Positions 1-12,180 are shown, numbered from the stretch's first letter. The stretch: DNA of 64,000 bases from Microvelia longipes (GCA_018340805.1 JACMZG010001911.1:51797190-51861189), one strand, 5' to 3'. Notes: generated by a model not told the origin, from the letters alone. Made by a program: numbers and translations.

Positions 1-28
1 TCTTCTGCGATATGTTATGTTATCAACT

Positions 29-311
29 AAAGTGGTGAACTTAACATTCAATTTTAAAGTGGTAAATTTAACATTCAGTTTACCACTTTAATGTTGAATG
101 TTAAGTTTACCACTTTAATGTTGGATGTTAAGTTTACCACTTTAATGTTGAATGTTAAGTTTACCACTTTAGTGTTGAATGTTGAGTTTACCACTTTAGT
201 GTTGAATGTTAATTTCACCACTTTAGTGTTAAATGTGAGTTTAACACCTTTGTGTTTAATGAAAGTTGAACATTATAGTGTTGAAACTTGAGTTCAACTC
301 TTTAGTGTTCA
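29..311. repeat. 27-bp minisatellite with an internal orientation switch
   Basis: About nine to ten units of a 27-bp repeat built around TTTACCACTTTAATGTTGAA can be read from about 80 onward, decaying after about 240. Units at 29-79 are the same motif in reverse complement (AAAGTGGTAAATTTAACATT), so the array flips orientation near 80. Because 27 is a multiple of three, the array leaves a 66-codon open frame with a 9-residue period. That frame is a by-product of the repeat, not a gene. The left end may continue beyond the window. Confidence 0.9.
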
Positions 312-984
312 CTAATTTCGTTTGTTGAAATTATTTATTTTGTTAGTTTGACTTAACCATGGTAATTATTTATATATTTTATAAGTGTGTGGTGTCTTAG
401 TTTTTTTTTAATTTAGTAACTTTTAATTAAAACTGCTGAGAAGGAAGGTTATGCTCAAGTTTTGCTGGCAATACTTTATGTGCTACATTTAAGGTTGTCT
501 GGCTCCACTACTCTTTCTAGTGTCGGCAAATTCTGTCAGTTTTGACACTACTCAGTTAGTGTCAGCATTTCTCTGTCTGTCGGCACAACTCGATTAGTTA
601 TGATTAATTCAATCTTCATCAATCCCTTTTAGCAAATTTTCCAAACCAGCACTTATCATTTCAGTGGTTTCTTCTGATCATTACCATTTATTTATTGTTT
701 TTGTGAATTTGTATATAACTCATGTATTTGTTGTTATTTTATATTATAATTATAAGTCTGAATTCAAATAATTATTGTATGGAAATATATTTTAATGTTT
801 TTTTTCCTCTATTTAAATAATTAGATGAATTAACCGTTAAAGCAGAAGTTAAAATATCATTAAAAGCAAGTTGCTAAATACTAAAATTTTAAAGTTTATT
901 CTTTGTAAGAACTATGCCTAACACATTATGAGAACCATTTTCTTTCATAAAACTACCTACGTCAATTGTTTGTTTGAAGAGCAA
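312..984. other. A+T-rich intergenic sequence, nothing recognised
   Basis: No coding or RNA signal is supported. At 515-590 there is a loose reiteration of a GTGTCGGCA / GTGTCAGCA motif, perhaps a decayed repeat. Confidence 0.5.
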
Positions 985-1556
985 ACAGCAGAGTAGATCA
1001 TACGAATGCGCTCTCTCAAAATATTAGAAAATGGCACAAATTCCAGTTTTCTTACAATAATTGGTTTTCTCCCTGTAGGTTGTGTGCAACACATGAAGAC
1101 AACGTTTCTTAAAGATGATACAATTTCCTGTAATTCGAGTGGTTTTTAGTCAAAATCAGCCAAAAAATAGCCAAAAAAAAGCTCAAAAAGCCAATAGTTT
1201 TTTAAAACAATTCGCTGGCTTTGCATAAATTAAATATTTTTTTGGTGTTTTTAAAAGAGCCATAACTTTGGTTTTAGTTATCCGATTTTAATGATTAAAC
1301 GCTCGTTTTATAGAATATTTTATCAAGTTTAAAAAATGATCTCTTCTTGTTTTGCACACGACCCACGGGGAACCAATTATTTCAAGAAAAATAAAATTTG
1401 TGTGATTTCATAAAATGATGAGCCTGCACGATCATATGCAGGGCTTCACTGTGGATAGCATACTATGCTTTTTCATCATAATTTAAGGTATATTTTCAGA
1501 AAAATTTGGTTTGAAGTAGTACAAAAGGAGTCACATTTTTCAGGTGCAGCTCTTTG
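985..1556. mobile_element. Foldback family A, copy 1 (decayed)
   Basis: This segment matches the element at 5301-6144 through most of its length. Shared landmarks are GAATGCGCTCTCTCAAAAT near 1005, the segment around TTTAAAAGAGCCATAACTTTGG near 1250 (read in parts), and the right terminal part GAAGTAGTACAAAA near 1510. The left terminal inverted repeat present in the other copy is missing or too diverged to see. No transposase is encoded, so it is a non-autonomous element of unknown superfamily. Confidence 0.7.
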
Positions 1557-1752
1557 ACGATGTCGTTTGCTACTGTTGAGTTTTGCAAACCATGAATAGT
1601 TAAAACAATATAATTGTGCCAGAGACACCTAGGAATGATTAGATAGAAATGAATGATGTCTTGGTGTCGTTGGCACAATAACGTTGTTTCAAAAGTATTA
1701 AAATTTTGATTGGTAGAGTTGTATAATTAACAAATATTTTAGTATTATAAGT

Positions 1753-2672
1753 CAGTGATTCTCAACCCTTGGGTTGCTGTCAATTATTTTTGGATCTCTA
1801 GAAAATTATTCGAAACAGTACATTATTTTTACATAAAATATAAAAAAAGGGGGTACTTGCTCATATCATTAGATTCACTACTTCAGACTGGCTTTGCTTA
1901 TCCTTAGCCTAAATTTATACAGCGACACCTCGGGACTGGGTTCGCTTGTTCTCAGATAGAAAATACTTCTGTTTTTATTTCCAGCAGTAACCCATCCAGG
2001 CTCTAACAACGCTCGATGCTGCTTAATCTTTTATGATCAAACAAAAATCATGGATATACTTGTTGTTTTGCAACAAAACTTAGTGTACTTGTTTAATACA
2101 TAAAGGTACACTTGTACCGAATATCAACTCAATTGGATTATATTCAGATTTTTTACAATTTTTAAAAAAAAACGTACACAAGTCATTTGATGACAATTGA
2201 ACTAATGCTGATAATAAGATGAAACTAACTTAGCACATTTGCTAGTCTTATACATGGCTACATGCATAATAAATCTCTAATTGATCGCAACATTTTTCTG
2301 CATTTTATGATTTTTTGAAATTTTTGATGAAGTCATTATTTTGGATTAATGACGTCATAAAAAATATTTTTGGAATAGCATAATTGCACCTATAGACTGA
2401 TTCTTGTACAAGTTTCAACTTTCTAGCATAAATACACTTAGAGCTGAGATGATAACAGACATACAGACAGACAACTTTGTGAAAACCACTCAAGAGGTCT
2501 TGAAAACACCTGAAACGGATAATTTCTGTGACATCCAGTTTCAGATTCTTTTGCAATCACCATACTTTTCTTATATACCTAGGGTATTGAGGAAAAGTAA
2601 AAATATGTAGGTATACTTTTCGTTTATTGTCAATTCTTTTGGGTCCTGGACCAGAATGGTTGAGAATTGCTG
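1753..2672. mobile_element. hAT-like non-autonomous element carrying a family E insertion
   Basis: The ends CAGTGATTCTCAACC (1753) and GGTTGAGAATTGCTG (to 2672) are inverted repeats of the form CAGtGgTTCTCAACC that is characteristic of hAT transposon termini. Only about 90 bases on the left and 60 on the right belong to the hAT element; family E fills the rest. A clean 8-bp target duplication is not visible: the flanks TTATAAGT and TCTTAGTA do not match. The hAT call therefore rests on the termini alone. Confidence 0.6.
1847..2612 (+). repeat. Dispersed repeat family E, copy 1
   Basis: It shares ordered blocks with the copies at 17.3-18.0 kb and 52.2-54.5 kb. First comes a segment ending in ATTAGATTCACTACTTCAGACTGG, then ATGATCAAACAAAAATCATG, then ACAGACAGACAACTTTGTG, and finally the 3' block AAACACCTGAAACGGATAA followed by a CTTTTC...GAAAAG hairpin and a short A-rich tail. 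No open frame persists across copies. The polarity and fixed 3' block would suit a non-autonomous retroelement, but superfamily is not determinable here. Confidence 0.75.
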
Positions 2673-2680
2673 TCTTAGTA

Positions 2681-5066
2681 ATTAAGCTAACGATTGACAC
2701 GCAGCTGTTTTTTATTGTTGTACTTAATGCAGTATCTGCATTTGTTTATTGTTGATTAATCCAACATTCAATTCCGCATATATCTTACACAAAGCTTTCA
2801 GAGCTCTTTTTTGTCTAAAAGGTCATTTTTGAATTTATATGTTTTCTTCACTATTTATTCTGAAGATATTTACTAATGGGTTTTACCACATAGCATACTT
2901 TAAGATTACTAGAAGATGTAAACTTTATTAAACTTCAATGATATTCTAGAACAATATTTAAGTTTGAGTTAGACTTATGTATGTGTTTTGACATAGAAGT
3001 AAGTCTCACTCATGTATAAATATGCTATATCTCTTCTCATGTAATTTTCATTTTGAAGTTTTATTTAAAGAGAACAATATTCTTCTTGCTATATCTTTTT
3101 ATATGAAAAAAACAGCTGTTTTAATAGAAGCAGCAGCTGTTCAACTTCAGAAAGAAAAAAAATACCTACAAGTTCTTGAGTGATGTCAGAGAACAACCAT
3201 AATATTCGTTTAGGTTTTATTATATTTATTTGTTAAAAAATCCTTTTTATGCCCTTAAAGAATTTTTCGATTTTGTATTTATAAAGATTGTAAATTTAAA
3301 TGTATGACTGTTTTGCAATTTTAGACACATTCTGGTAACAACATGTTTGTTTAGTTAGAATAAATCAGATTTTTATTTATTTATTCTGGTAGGGATTTTT
3401 TACTTTCCTTTTACTGTGTTACAACCATTGCATTTTAAGTCACATGACAATGTAGAAAGATATAGCTTGAGGAGTATAAATTAATCTTTAACTTGGAAAT
3501 TGTTTTTTCCAATTTTTCTGATGACTAAAAGATACAGATGCACTGATTTAAACATGACCAAATTTTAACCAGTTACAGCTTATTCAGTATATAATTATAC
3601 TGTTTTTTTAATTTAAATAAAAACCTCATATTCTGTACTAAAACTTGCTGAATAATAAGAAAAAAATCTATATTGTGTAAAAAAATAAAGTAGAAACAAT
3701 TTATAATATAAGCAATACTTTTCTTTTTATACTTAATTTTTAGATTGTTAAAAAGAATGACTGCATTAGTTTATAAACAACCATATAGAATATTGTACAG
3801 TCATTTTAGATGCTGTAAAATAATGGAGGGTCTGAGGCTCTGCTTTTTGACTGGAGTTTGAATCCTGGTCGGGTCTATTTTATCTATTTTATTTGCTTCC
3901 GGCTGCACGTGGAGTTCTACAACTGTAAGGGAGTTCTTTACTATCATTACTAATTGGCGTACATGGTTTGCTAATTATTTTCTACAATTGTTGGTGAATT
4001 CGCAATCAAAACCCTATATTGTAGGGTCTATGGGGGGGGGGGGGGCTACTTACTAGAGTTTTAACAAATGCAATCTATCTATTCCTGAGCAGAGCTACCA
4101 AGGCGTGAAGGAGCTAGCAAGGCATTAAGGCTGTGCAGGAGCTCGGCATATTTTTACATAATGATTTTTCCCCTTTTTCAGACTTATGTTAATTATTTTA
4201 TTTTCAGACAGCAGAGCTTAAGAGATATTTTTCTTTATAACTTTCTCCTGCATTTTTTTAAATTGGCTTGATTTATAAATCTGTGAATTTTTGAAAACTT
4301 TATTATAAAAATTGTATGATTTATATGTGTTTTGGAACAAAAAATAGATTAATTAATTCAGGTATTATGGCAAGTAGTGTAGTACTCAAGAAGATGACTT
4401 GAAACTAAATACTTTTTCTATGTTATCCACATAATCTTTTAGTGAATCCTCTCCTGAACTTTCTTTGACTATGTTTTAAAAAATAAACTTATTTTTTCAT
4501 TTCTTTATTGTTGTATAACATATTGAATCAAATTTTGGAGCCGTTTGTTGTTGTAGCTAATGCAGTCTTCTGTTTAACATTCAAAACTTCTGTTGACATA
4601 AATGTAAAAAGCAGTGATGCAACTTAAAAGAAATTAATTCAGAGACTAATCATTCTGACCTGAAACTATTTTCTATGTACTATGTGGTCTGACTCTCCCA
4701 GAAATAAGGTATTCTACTATGAATTTCCCAAAGGAAAATGAGCAAACAAGAGTAGAACTATGGCGAGGAGGTAATTTTTCACTTCTTATGTCACTACACA
4801 GAAATTTTGGATGTATTGAAAGTTCCATGTAAATTATTATTATAACCCCTCTTGCATATACCATCCATTTATTGATTGTAAAACATTGTAATATAACAGT
4901 TCTTTTTAAACTTTTATATAATAAATAAATAATTATAAAAAAAAACATTTTTGTAAAAGTAAAATTTAGATTTAAAGTAGATGAAAATTATTTGCTTTGT
5001 TTTTTATGTATTTGGTCAAATCATTATATTTCATTCACAGTTTTAGTTGTAGTTTTTATAATTGGG
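2681..5066. other. A+T-rich intergenic sequence with a possible tRNA-like patch and a G14 run
   Basis: No gene is supported. Near 3820-3885 a B-box-like GTTTGAATCCTGG follows a loosely A-box-like stretch, so a decayed tRNA-derived SINE head is possible. A run of 14 G residues lies at 4032-4045, conspicuous in this base composition. Open frames such as the 91 codons at 4673-4948 (minus) lack any recognisable domain. Confidence 0.45.
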
Positions 5067-5283
5067 TAATAATTTTTTACATTTTATGTAAAAAACAATA
5101 ATTTTTTACATTTTATGTAATAAAACAATATTTTTTACATTTTATGTAATAAAACAATAATTTTTACATTTTATGTAATAAAACAATAAGTTTTTACAGT
5201 TTATGTAATAAAACAATATTTTTTTACATTTTATGTAATAAAACAATAATTTTTTACATTTATGTAATAAAAATAATTTTTAA
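5067..5283. repeat. 30-bp tandem array
   Basis: Seven units of about 30 bp, each containing TTTTTACATTTTATGTAATA, run from about 5067 to 5283 with single-base length variation. Each unit contains the short palindrome ACAT-TTT-ATGT. The array ends about 20 bases before foldback family A copy 2. Confidence 0.9.
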
Positions 5284-5300
5284 GATTTTTTTTTATTTAT

Positions 5301-6144
5301 AGTCCAAGAGCCGACCTGAAAAAATGTGACTCATTTTGTACTACTTTGAACCAAATTTTTCTGAACATATACCTTTAATTATGAAGGAAAACCATAGTCT
5401 GCCTATCAGAGTGGAGCCCTTCATATGAATGCGTTCTCTCAAAATTTTAGAATATCATTAACAAAATAGTTATTGGACTGTTAAGAATTAAATTCTAGGT
5501 TAATTAATGAAGACTTGAGTCTGTTATTAATGTTTATATAAATAAAATTTCTAAGGACTGAAGTCTTCATTAATTAACCTAGAATTTTAGAATATCGCAC
5601 AAATTCACTTTTCTTGAAATAAATGGTTCCCTCTGGGTCGTGTGCAAAACATGAAAAGAATATTTTTTAAATGTGATAAAATGTTCTGTAAAACGAGTGT
5701 TTAATCATCAAATTCGGATAACAGCAACCTAAGTTATGGCTCTTTTAAAAACACTGAAAAAATGGTTAATTTAGGCAAAGTCAGCAAATTTCTTTGGAAA
5801 AATATTGGCTATTTGTGCATTTTTTTTTTTTGGCCATTTAACAAATGTCATAACTTTAGTTTTAGTTATCTGATTTTGACAAAAAAACACTCCTTTATAG
5901 AATATTTTATAAATTTTAAAAAATGTTCTTTTCATGTTTTGCGCACGAACCAAAGGGAACCACTTATTTCAAGAAAACTACAATTGTGTGATATTCTAAT
6001 ATTTTGAGCGAACGCATTCATATAAAGGGCTCCTCTTGGATAGGCAGGCTATGCTTTTCCTTCATAATTTAAGGTATATTTCCAGAAAAATTTGGTTCGA
6101 AGTAGTACAAAATGAGTCACATTTTTTAGGCCCGGCTCTTGAAC
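5301..6144. mobile_element. Foldback family A, copy 2 (near-complete hairpin element)
   Basis: The two halves of this 844-bp element are inverted copies of each other. The outer arms begin AGTCCAAGAGCCG at 5301 and end CGGCTCTTGAACT near 6144, and pairing continues inward past the blocks at 5340-5460 and 6000-6110. The interior halves, around CATGAAAAGAATATT at 5650 and its counterpart near 5930, also pair. It has no transposase. The left arm is interrupted by a smaller hairpin. It is presumably mobilised in trans; superfamily unknown. Confidence 0.85.
5477..5589. repeat. Nested hairpin inside the left arm of family A copy 2
   Basis: A 25-bp perfect inverted repeat pairs 5491-5515 with 5562-5586. 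The host segment ATTTTAGAATATC occurs on both sides, near 5453 and 5583, and the right arm of the host element lacks the insert. This looks like a secondary insertion or a template-switch event that duplicated the flank. Confidence 0.75.
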
Positions 6145-6152
6145 TATTATAA

Positions 6153-6201
6153 TTGGTCTAATATCACAATAAAATTTTATTTTATTGTGATATTAGACCA
6201 A
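6153..6201. repeat. Perfect 21-bp-arm hairpin next to family A copy 2
   Basis: Positions 6153-6173 and 6181-6201 are exact reverse complements with a 7-base loop. The hairpin starts nine bases after the end of the foldback element. It has no T-run or other terminator context expected of a eukaryotic function. Confidence 0.85.
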
Positions 6202-6204
6202 GTA

Positions 6205-7318
6205 TAAAGAAATAGAAGTTTTTAAAAATATAGTGTTTTATTTATTATATAAAATGTGGGATTATCACAAAATCTCGGTTGAACTACAATCTTTGTTAAT
6301 AATTTAAAAAAAAGTTTCTAATGCAAAAAAAAAAAATAATTAAAATATTTATTAATGGAATTGTAGATCTTAATTTTTATAAATTGTAATGTTTGGAACC
6401 CTAAAGGTTCTACCTTTGAAGTGGTGGTAAAATTTACTTGAACCACAGATAAACAACAATCATCTAACAAATTTTTAAAATGCGACCATTTAATATTTCT
6501 AGTGAATTTTTTTTTTTTTTAGTTTCTATTTTGAATGATATAAATCTAAATTGTCATGTTTTATTGGACAAAATTTGACTGTATTGTGTATCGTTTGTAC
6601 ACATTTATGATACTTTTTCACTCCTTGTTCATCCTCCGTATTAGCGTTCTTACTTTTTGAGATTATTTAATTTTTAATGTATTATTTGTATTGGTTATTT
6701 TATGTGATGAATTTGTTCTTTTTTATTTCTGATTAATTTTAAAATCTGGATTTTTTAATTGATGGCGGTATGTTGGGTTAGAATATGTTGTGTTTATTTT
6801 TATGGAAAAATCCTTTTAATTTAACTTATAACTTAATTTATATAATACAAAGTTTAATTTTATTGTGGTTTTTGTGATACCAAGACTTTTGTCTTGTTTT
6901 TTTTACCAAAGGAACAAATAATTTTACTGTGCTTTATTAGTTATGATGTGAAATTTTCTTATAAGATCAGTGTGTATCAATGGGGTAATATTAAATCTTT
7001 TAGTCTTATTAATCTTAAGTTAAAGAGTATATACTGTACATAGAAAGATTGCTTTAGTATATACTGTACATAGAGAGATTGATTTAGTTGTGAGTCAAAG
7101 TGTATATATTGTACATAGAGAGATGTTTTGGTTAAATAAAATGTGAAGTAGGATAACTTAAACTTTTTGAATAATTCTAATAATTTTTGTTTAAGATAAA
7201 TTTCGGCAAAAAACATTGTTGCGAAAAACTATAGCTACTTTACCCAGTATCTACTCTAGGTATAGTAGATACTATTTGTATGTAATTTAATATACATATA
7301 CACACACATATAATAATA

Positions 7319-7373
<55 letters not shown>

Positions 7374-8640
7374 ATATATATATATGCTACTAGCATTATC
7401 TGTATATGTATTATGAATACTGCATTATCGAAGCACCCCTGACAGTGAATTTTCTTGGTACAGTAAATACTTTTTTGTCAGACTATATGTTACAATTACC
7501 TTAAAGAATCCACTAGGCTTTTATTTGGCCAGTAATTTATTAAACATTATTATTAATTACTAACAATAATAAATAACTTGATAAAATATCATTACTATAA
7601 TTAGTTAGAGAATTTTGCCAAGGTGATAGAGATGATTCAATTGAGGTTCTAGGTGAATTCAATTGGAGGGTTTTTATGAATCTTTTCATAATCAGTCAAA
7701 AATGAAAATGATAAATACAACAACCACGTGGCCACGAAGCGGCTTTCCAGCGCTGCTTTTGTTTTATATTGGAAGCAAATGTTGGTTTATTATGAAAAAC
7801 ATTAGCGCCAGTGGATTCCACACTATAAGAATTTAAATCAAGGTCTATCCACAAATATAGTTTTAAACATTTAATGACAGTAAAAGCAGCTTTCAACCAA
7901 ATAAACCTTATCCTCAGTACTAAAATAACAGAAGACGAAATAATAAAAATAATACAATACTTAAAACATCCATCAAAACATTATAAACAATTATGTGTTG
8001 TGATATTTTTTAAAATTTTGCTAATTTTTTTTAACATTCATAAATCACTACATACTAATTGAATATTTGATTGTGACATCTAAAGTATGCACCAACCAGA
8101 TGAACCCAAAACCACCATAAGATAACACCCAAATAAGTTGCTACTCTGGAAAAGTCCCTTGTTTTTGATTAGCTAGTGTTACTTTTTTGTTTCTTATTGT
8201 ATTTTTTTTCTTTCTTCTGTTTGTATACTGAGGATTTCAATTTTTTTTTGGGGTAAAAGCCAGTTTTACTATCATTATACACTTAAAACTATATTTGCTT
8301 ATAGACCTGTATTTAAATCCTGTTGGCTTATGCTTGTTTTTGACTTCAAAGGTTAATTTAAACTTAAGTCATGTTTAAAATTGAGCTCTTAATATGGTAG
8401 TAAGTTTTATTAGATAGATTTAGAAGAGTATGTGTATGATTGTGGGAATACAGAGCTGACCTTATACGTTTGCAGAGGTAAAATGAATATTGTAATTTTT
8501 TTTCCATGCTGCCTCCTTGGTCGAGATGGGTAATGCATCAGTATTTATACTGACCTTACTGGTCAGGCCTGATGTTTGCTTCTTAGTTTATACAGCATTA
8601 TTGTTCGAAGAAACTATTGACAACTTTACAATACCTTGGC
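6205..8640. other. A+T-rich intergenic sequence with short repeats
   Basis: No gene is supported. Three imperfect copies of a segment containing GTATATACTGTACATAGAGAG lie at about 7026-7124 (read as a ~36-48 bp irregular tandem). At 7720-7745 CACGTGGCCACGAAGCGG recalls the GC-rich end of family H (61.9 and 63.0 kb). At 8512-8585 a tRNA-like A-box region (TTGGTCGAGATGGG) suggests an old SINE head, but the B box is poor. Confidence 0.45.
7311..7384. repeat. (TA)n microsatellite
   Basis: Nearly uninterrupted TA dinucleotides, preceded by a short CA tract near 7298. Confidence 0.95.
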
Positions 8641-8935
8641 ATAGAGTGGCTCTATTGGTTTAAATTTTGAAACAATGAAATAGTAACTTGAAAACCTTTA
8701 ACTATCAATATAATCAAATAAACTCAACAAACTGTAACTTATATTATAGAATGTTTAAAATACAAATTAAAACACAAACAATGTGCGGGAAGCCAAAAAC
8801 AATTGATTTACCATAACCTTAACTCAATCTTGCAAGAGGTTTCAATGAGGTTAAACCGAGTCCCAAAATGATGTTTCAGGCCTCTCAATGTATTGAGATA
8901 GGTTTTGCCCCCTCTAGTATATACATCTATGACCC
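8641..8935 (+). repeat. Dispersed repeat family B, copy 1
   Basis: A ~300-bp repeat that recurs at 27.2, 29.1, 36.7 and 63.8 kb. Landmarks in order: a start near CTCTATTGGTT, then AACTATCAATATAATCAAAT, ACAATGTGCGGGAAGCC, a segment with TTTCAATGAGGTTA, and the end TTTCAGGCCTCTCAATGTAT. There is no protein and no clear terminal inverted repeat. A SINE-like or other non-autonomous element is likely, but no RNA polymerase III boxes are evident. Confidence 0.85.
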
Positions 8936-10340
8936 TTGGAGCAGTTGCCACTCCCACCTGAGTTTATTCCTTATGAGCCACATTGCTCTAAACAGGATTA
9001 TTATTGTTATTATATTGCTTATGTACCTTTTTTTCTTCATTTGTTCTTATTGTCTACAGTTCCAATATTACAGTTTTTCATGCTACACTTGATTTTATTT
9101 TTCCTTTATGCTATTTTCAAGTTTTCTGTAAAAAAAAAATGTGAAAACATTTCAGTGAAAGAGTATAGAGTTTTTCTTTAAAAAAAATATAATAAAATAT
9201 AGACAAAGTAATGATTTTTTTTAAAATAAATTTAACAATTAAATAACAAATAATTACATTAAATAATTATTATTCTTTATTTTTTTGTATTGTGATATTA
9301 TTTGTATGTATTGTTGGTTGATTATTTAATAAACCATTTATTTGCCCGTGATATACATAGGAATATAATTGTGTTCCAATATAGATTATTTTTAGGCTAA
9401 GCCAGCAATAAGCTTGGTCGCTGCAATGAATAAACTTAAATATGACTTTAAAACAGCGTTAGAAACAGTCTTGCTGCTCCTTTTACTGTTTGTATCTTAC
9501 TTATAACGCTCTATGCACTACAGCAAATTGCCTTTAAAAACGCAATTTTATTTATGTATTTTTATTTTAAAATACCATGATAATGTAAATTTTATAATGT
9601 AAACATATTTATGAAAAGTGTAGTTTTACTACTTTTTGCAAATTTTCTATAGAAAATTATTCTTTTCTCTAATAAAGCAAATATGTTATCTAGAGGGATT
9701 GCAGTTAGTTTTATTTTCTATCGGTACAATTGTAAAAATTAGTAACAGTTGCCACTCTATTTAATAAAAAATTGTTTAAATCTTATCATCGTCATTACCA
9801 ATGATGAATTATGTCAATACAGAAGAATTTGTTGTCTGTACGAATTTGTGTTTCCAGTGTATTCGAAAGGTCGTTAGTTGGATTTTAATACAATTTTCAG
9901 GGGATGTTTGAGGTATTTTTGAAATTGTCCATTTAATAAATTTCAATGTGGACAAAACACATGTTAATAGCTACTTTCTTAAAAAAATGAATGTTAAAAT
10001 AACTTTTTCACCTTGAGAGTGCCGAGTGTAACTCGTTTGGCATCCTAATAGAGTGCTGCACGTATTTATAAGTGTCTTTACTAATACTTTCATCTCTCCA
10101 GGTATATTAAATACTCTTATTTTAATAATATAAATAAAGTTGTTATTATAATCAGGATTTTTAATTAAACCTGATAAAAACACTTCTGTATTTTTATCTT
10201 TTTTTTTTGCTTATAACTCAATGCTTATGGTCTATCTAGAATTCTAACCAAATTGAATATTTTATATGTTAAATGGTTTTATACTATTATTATAACACCC
10301 AATACAATAAATATAAGTTAAAGTTATATTTGCTGCAATT
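8936..10340. other. A+T-rich intergenic sequence, nothing recognised
   Basis: Short open frames here (up to 81 codons) have low-complexity, hydrophobic, A+T-driven composition and no domains. A slightly GC-richer patch at 9400-9530 (GCTAAGCCAGCAATAAGC) may be an old repeat. Confidence 0.45.
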
Positions 10341-10364
10341 TAAAGAAGCAATTGAAGAATCAGC

Positions 10365-10450
10365 TTTCGTTAATACTTACGTGTTGGATATGAATATCTC
10401 TGCACTAGTTTTGGCTTAATGTCATCATCAGCAGGTGGGGCAGCACTGGT
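10365..10450 (-). repeat. Decayed repeat with hammerhead-like core
   Basis: Read on the minus strand, CTGATGA (complement of 10425-10431) is followed by a short weak stem and then GCCAAAAC where GAAAC would be expected. The arrangement resembles the CUGANGA...GAAA core seen at 16.0, 35.4 and 39.4 kb. The second core element is mutated, so no activity is implied. Confidence 0.4.
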
Positions 10451-10958
10451 GGTCTTAACTATTAAGTCTAACTATATTTACTGATATTACTTTATTTTTT
10501 AAGAGTTCATGTGTTGCCTTCCAACAAGAAGTATCGATGGTAGCTGATTCCTTAATTACTATTAAAGAGACTATGTTTGAGTATATTAAGTATGAAGTTA
10601 TTTATATTGATAGTATACATATACAGGGTGTACAAAAGAAAAACACAAAAGTAATAAAAAATGTGGCTGTTCTACAAATGTGGTTGAACCTGTTTAAAAC
10701 TGTTTCCAACAACACTATAGCTTCATATAAGCAGTAGGCCAATTCTCAAGTGTTCTCAGTAAGACTTGACTAAACCTCATAAAATTGCAAATATAGGCTA
10801 AAGGCTAAGTTGAGTTTTATTGAAAAATTATTAAATTTGAACTAAAGAATTAGACTTTACCTCATATGAATTTAAAGTTGGAAATGACTTGTAGAACCAC
10901 CACGTGCTTTATTTTTATAATATTTCTTATATTTCGTTTACATGTTTGTTTAATTTTN

Positions 10959-11957
10959 NNNNNNNNNNNNNNNNNNNNNNNNNNNNNNNNNNNNNNNNNN
11001 NNNNNNNNNNNNNNNNNNNNNNNNNNNNNNNNNNNNNNNNNNNNNNNNNNNNNNNNNNNNNNNNNNNNNNNNNNNNNNNNNNNNNNNNNNNNNNNNNNNN
11101 NNNNNNNNNNNNNNNNNNNNNNNNNNNNNNNNNNNNNNNNNNNNNNNNNNNNNNNNNNNNNNNNNNNNNNNNNNNNNNNNNNNNNNNNNNNNNNNNNNNN
11201 NNNNNNNNNNNNNNNNNNNNNNNNNNNNNNNNNNNNNNNNNNNNNNNNNNNNNNNNNNNNNNNNNNNNNNNNNNNNNNNNNNNNNNNNNNNNNNNNNNNN
11301 NNNNNNNNNNNNNNNNNNNNNNNNNNNNNNNNNNNNNNNNNNNNNNNNNNNNNNNNNNNNNNNNNNNNNNNNNNNNNNNNNNNNNNNNNNNNNNNNNNNN
11401 NNNNNNNNNNNNNNNNNNNNNNNNNNNNNNNNNNNNNNNNNNNNNNNNNNNNNNNNNNNNNNNNNNNNNNNNNNNNNNNNNNNNNNNNNNNNNNNNNNNN
11501 NNNNNNNNNNNNNNNNNNNNNNNNNNNNNNNNNNNNNNNNNNNNNNNNNNNNNNNNNNNNNNNNNNNNNNNNNNNNNNNNNNNNNNNNNNNNNNNNNNNN
11601 NNNNNNNNNNNNNNNNNNNNNNNNNNNNNNNNNNNNNNNNNNNNNNNNNNNNNNNNNNNNNNNNNNNNNNNNNNNNNNNNNNNNNNNNNNNNNNNNNNNN
11701 NNNNNNNNNNNNNNNNNNNNNNNNNNNNNNNNNNNNNNNNNNNNNNNNNNNNNNNNNNNNNNNNNNNNNNNNNNNNNNNNNNNNNNNNNNNNNNNNNNNN
11801 NNNNNNNNNNNNNNNNNNNNNNNNNNNNNNNNNNNNNNNNNNNNNNNNNNNNNNNNNNNNNNNNNNNNNNNNNNNNNNNNNNNNNNNNNNNNNNNNNNNN
11901 NNNNNNNNNNNNNNNNNNNNNNNNNNNNNNNNNNNNNNNNNNNNNNNNNNNNNNNNN
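10959..11957. other. Assembly gap (999 N)
   Basis: All positions are N. Long frames that appear to span it are artefacts of translating N. Confidence 1.
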
Positions 11958-12180
11958 GTAGCGCCCAGTGTATTTAATCGCAAGAAGAGTTAAATTTTTT
12001 GTACAAAAATCAAGTCCACTAACCGCATAGTGAGCTATTCGGAATAATATTTTTTATGACGTCATTAACCCGCAATAATGATCAGCGAAAATTTCGAAAA
12101 AATATAAAACGCGAACAATTATGCGATGAGCGTAGCGAATCCGATGTAATGAGGAAAAGTTCGTAAGTAACCGATTTTTT
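11958..12180. repeat. Fragment of a GC-richer dispersed repeat related to families D and E
   Basis: GTACAAAAATCAA and ATGACGTCATTAACC, followed by AAAATTTCGAAAAAAT, match the order seen inside family D copy 2 (52668-52780). The right part contains ATGCGATGAGCGTAGCGAAT and ATGAGGAAAAGTTC, which is the reverse complement of the start of family E copy 3 (about 52200). It is therefore a junction of two modules directly beside the assembly gap. Confidence 0.6.

Noticed and set aside
91..291. 66-codon frame with a 9-residue repeat
   Set aside because: The period equals the 27-bp minisatellite, and there is no sign of selection or a gene context.
4673..4948. 91-codon minus-strand frame
   Set aside because: No domain and strong A+T-driven composition. 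Comparable frames occur by chance throughout.
10862..11993. Three long open frames of 357-375 codons
   Set aside because: They consist almost entirely of N translated as unknown residues across the assembly gap.
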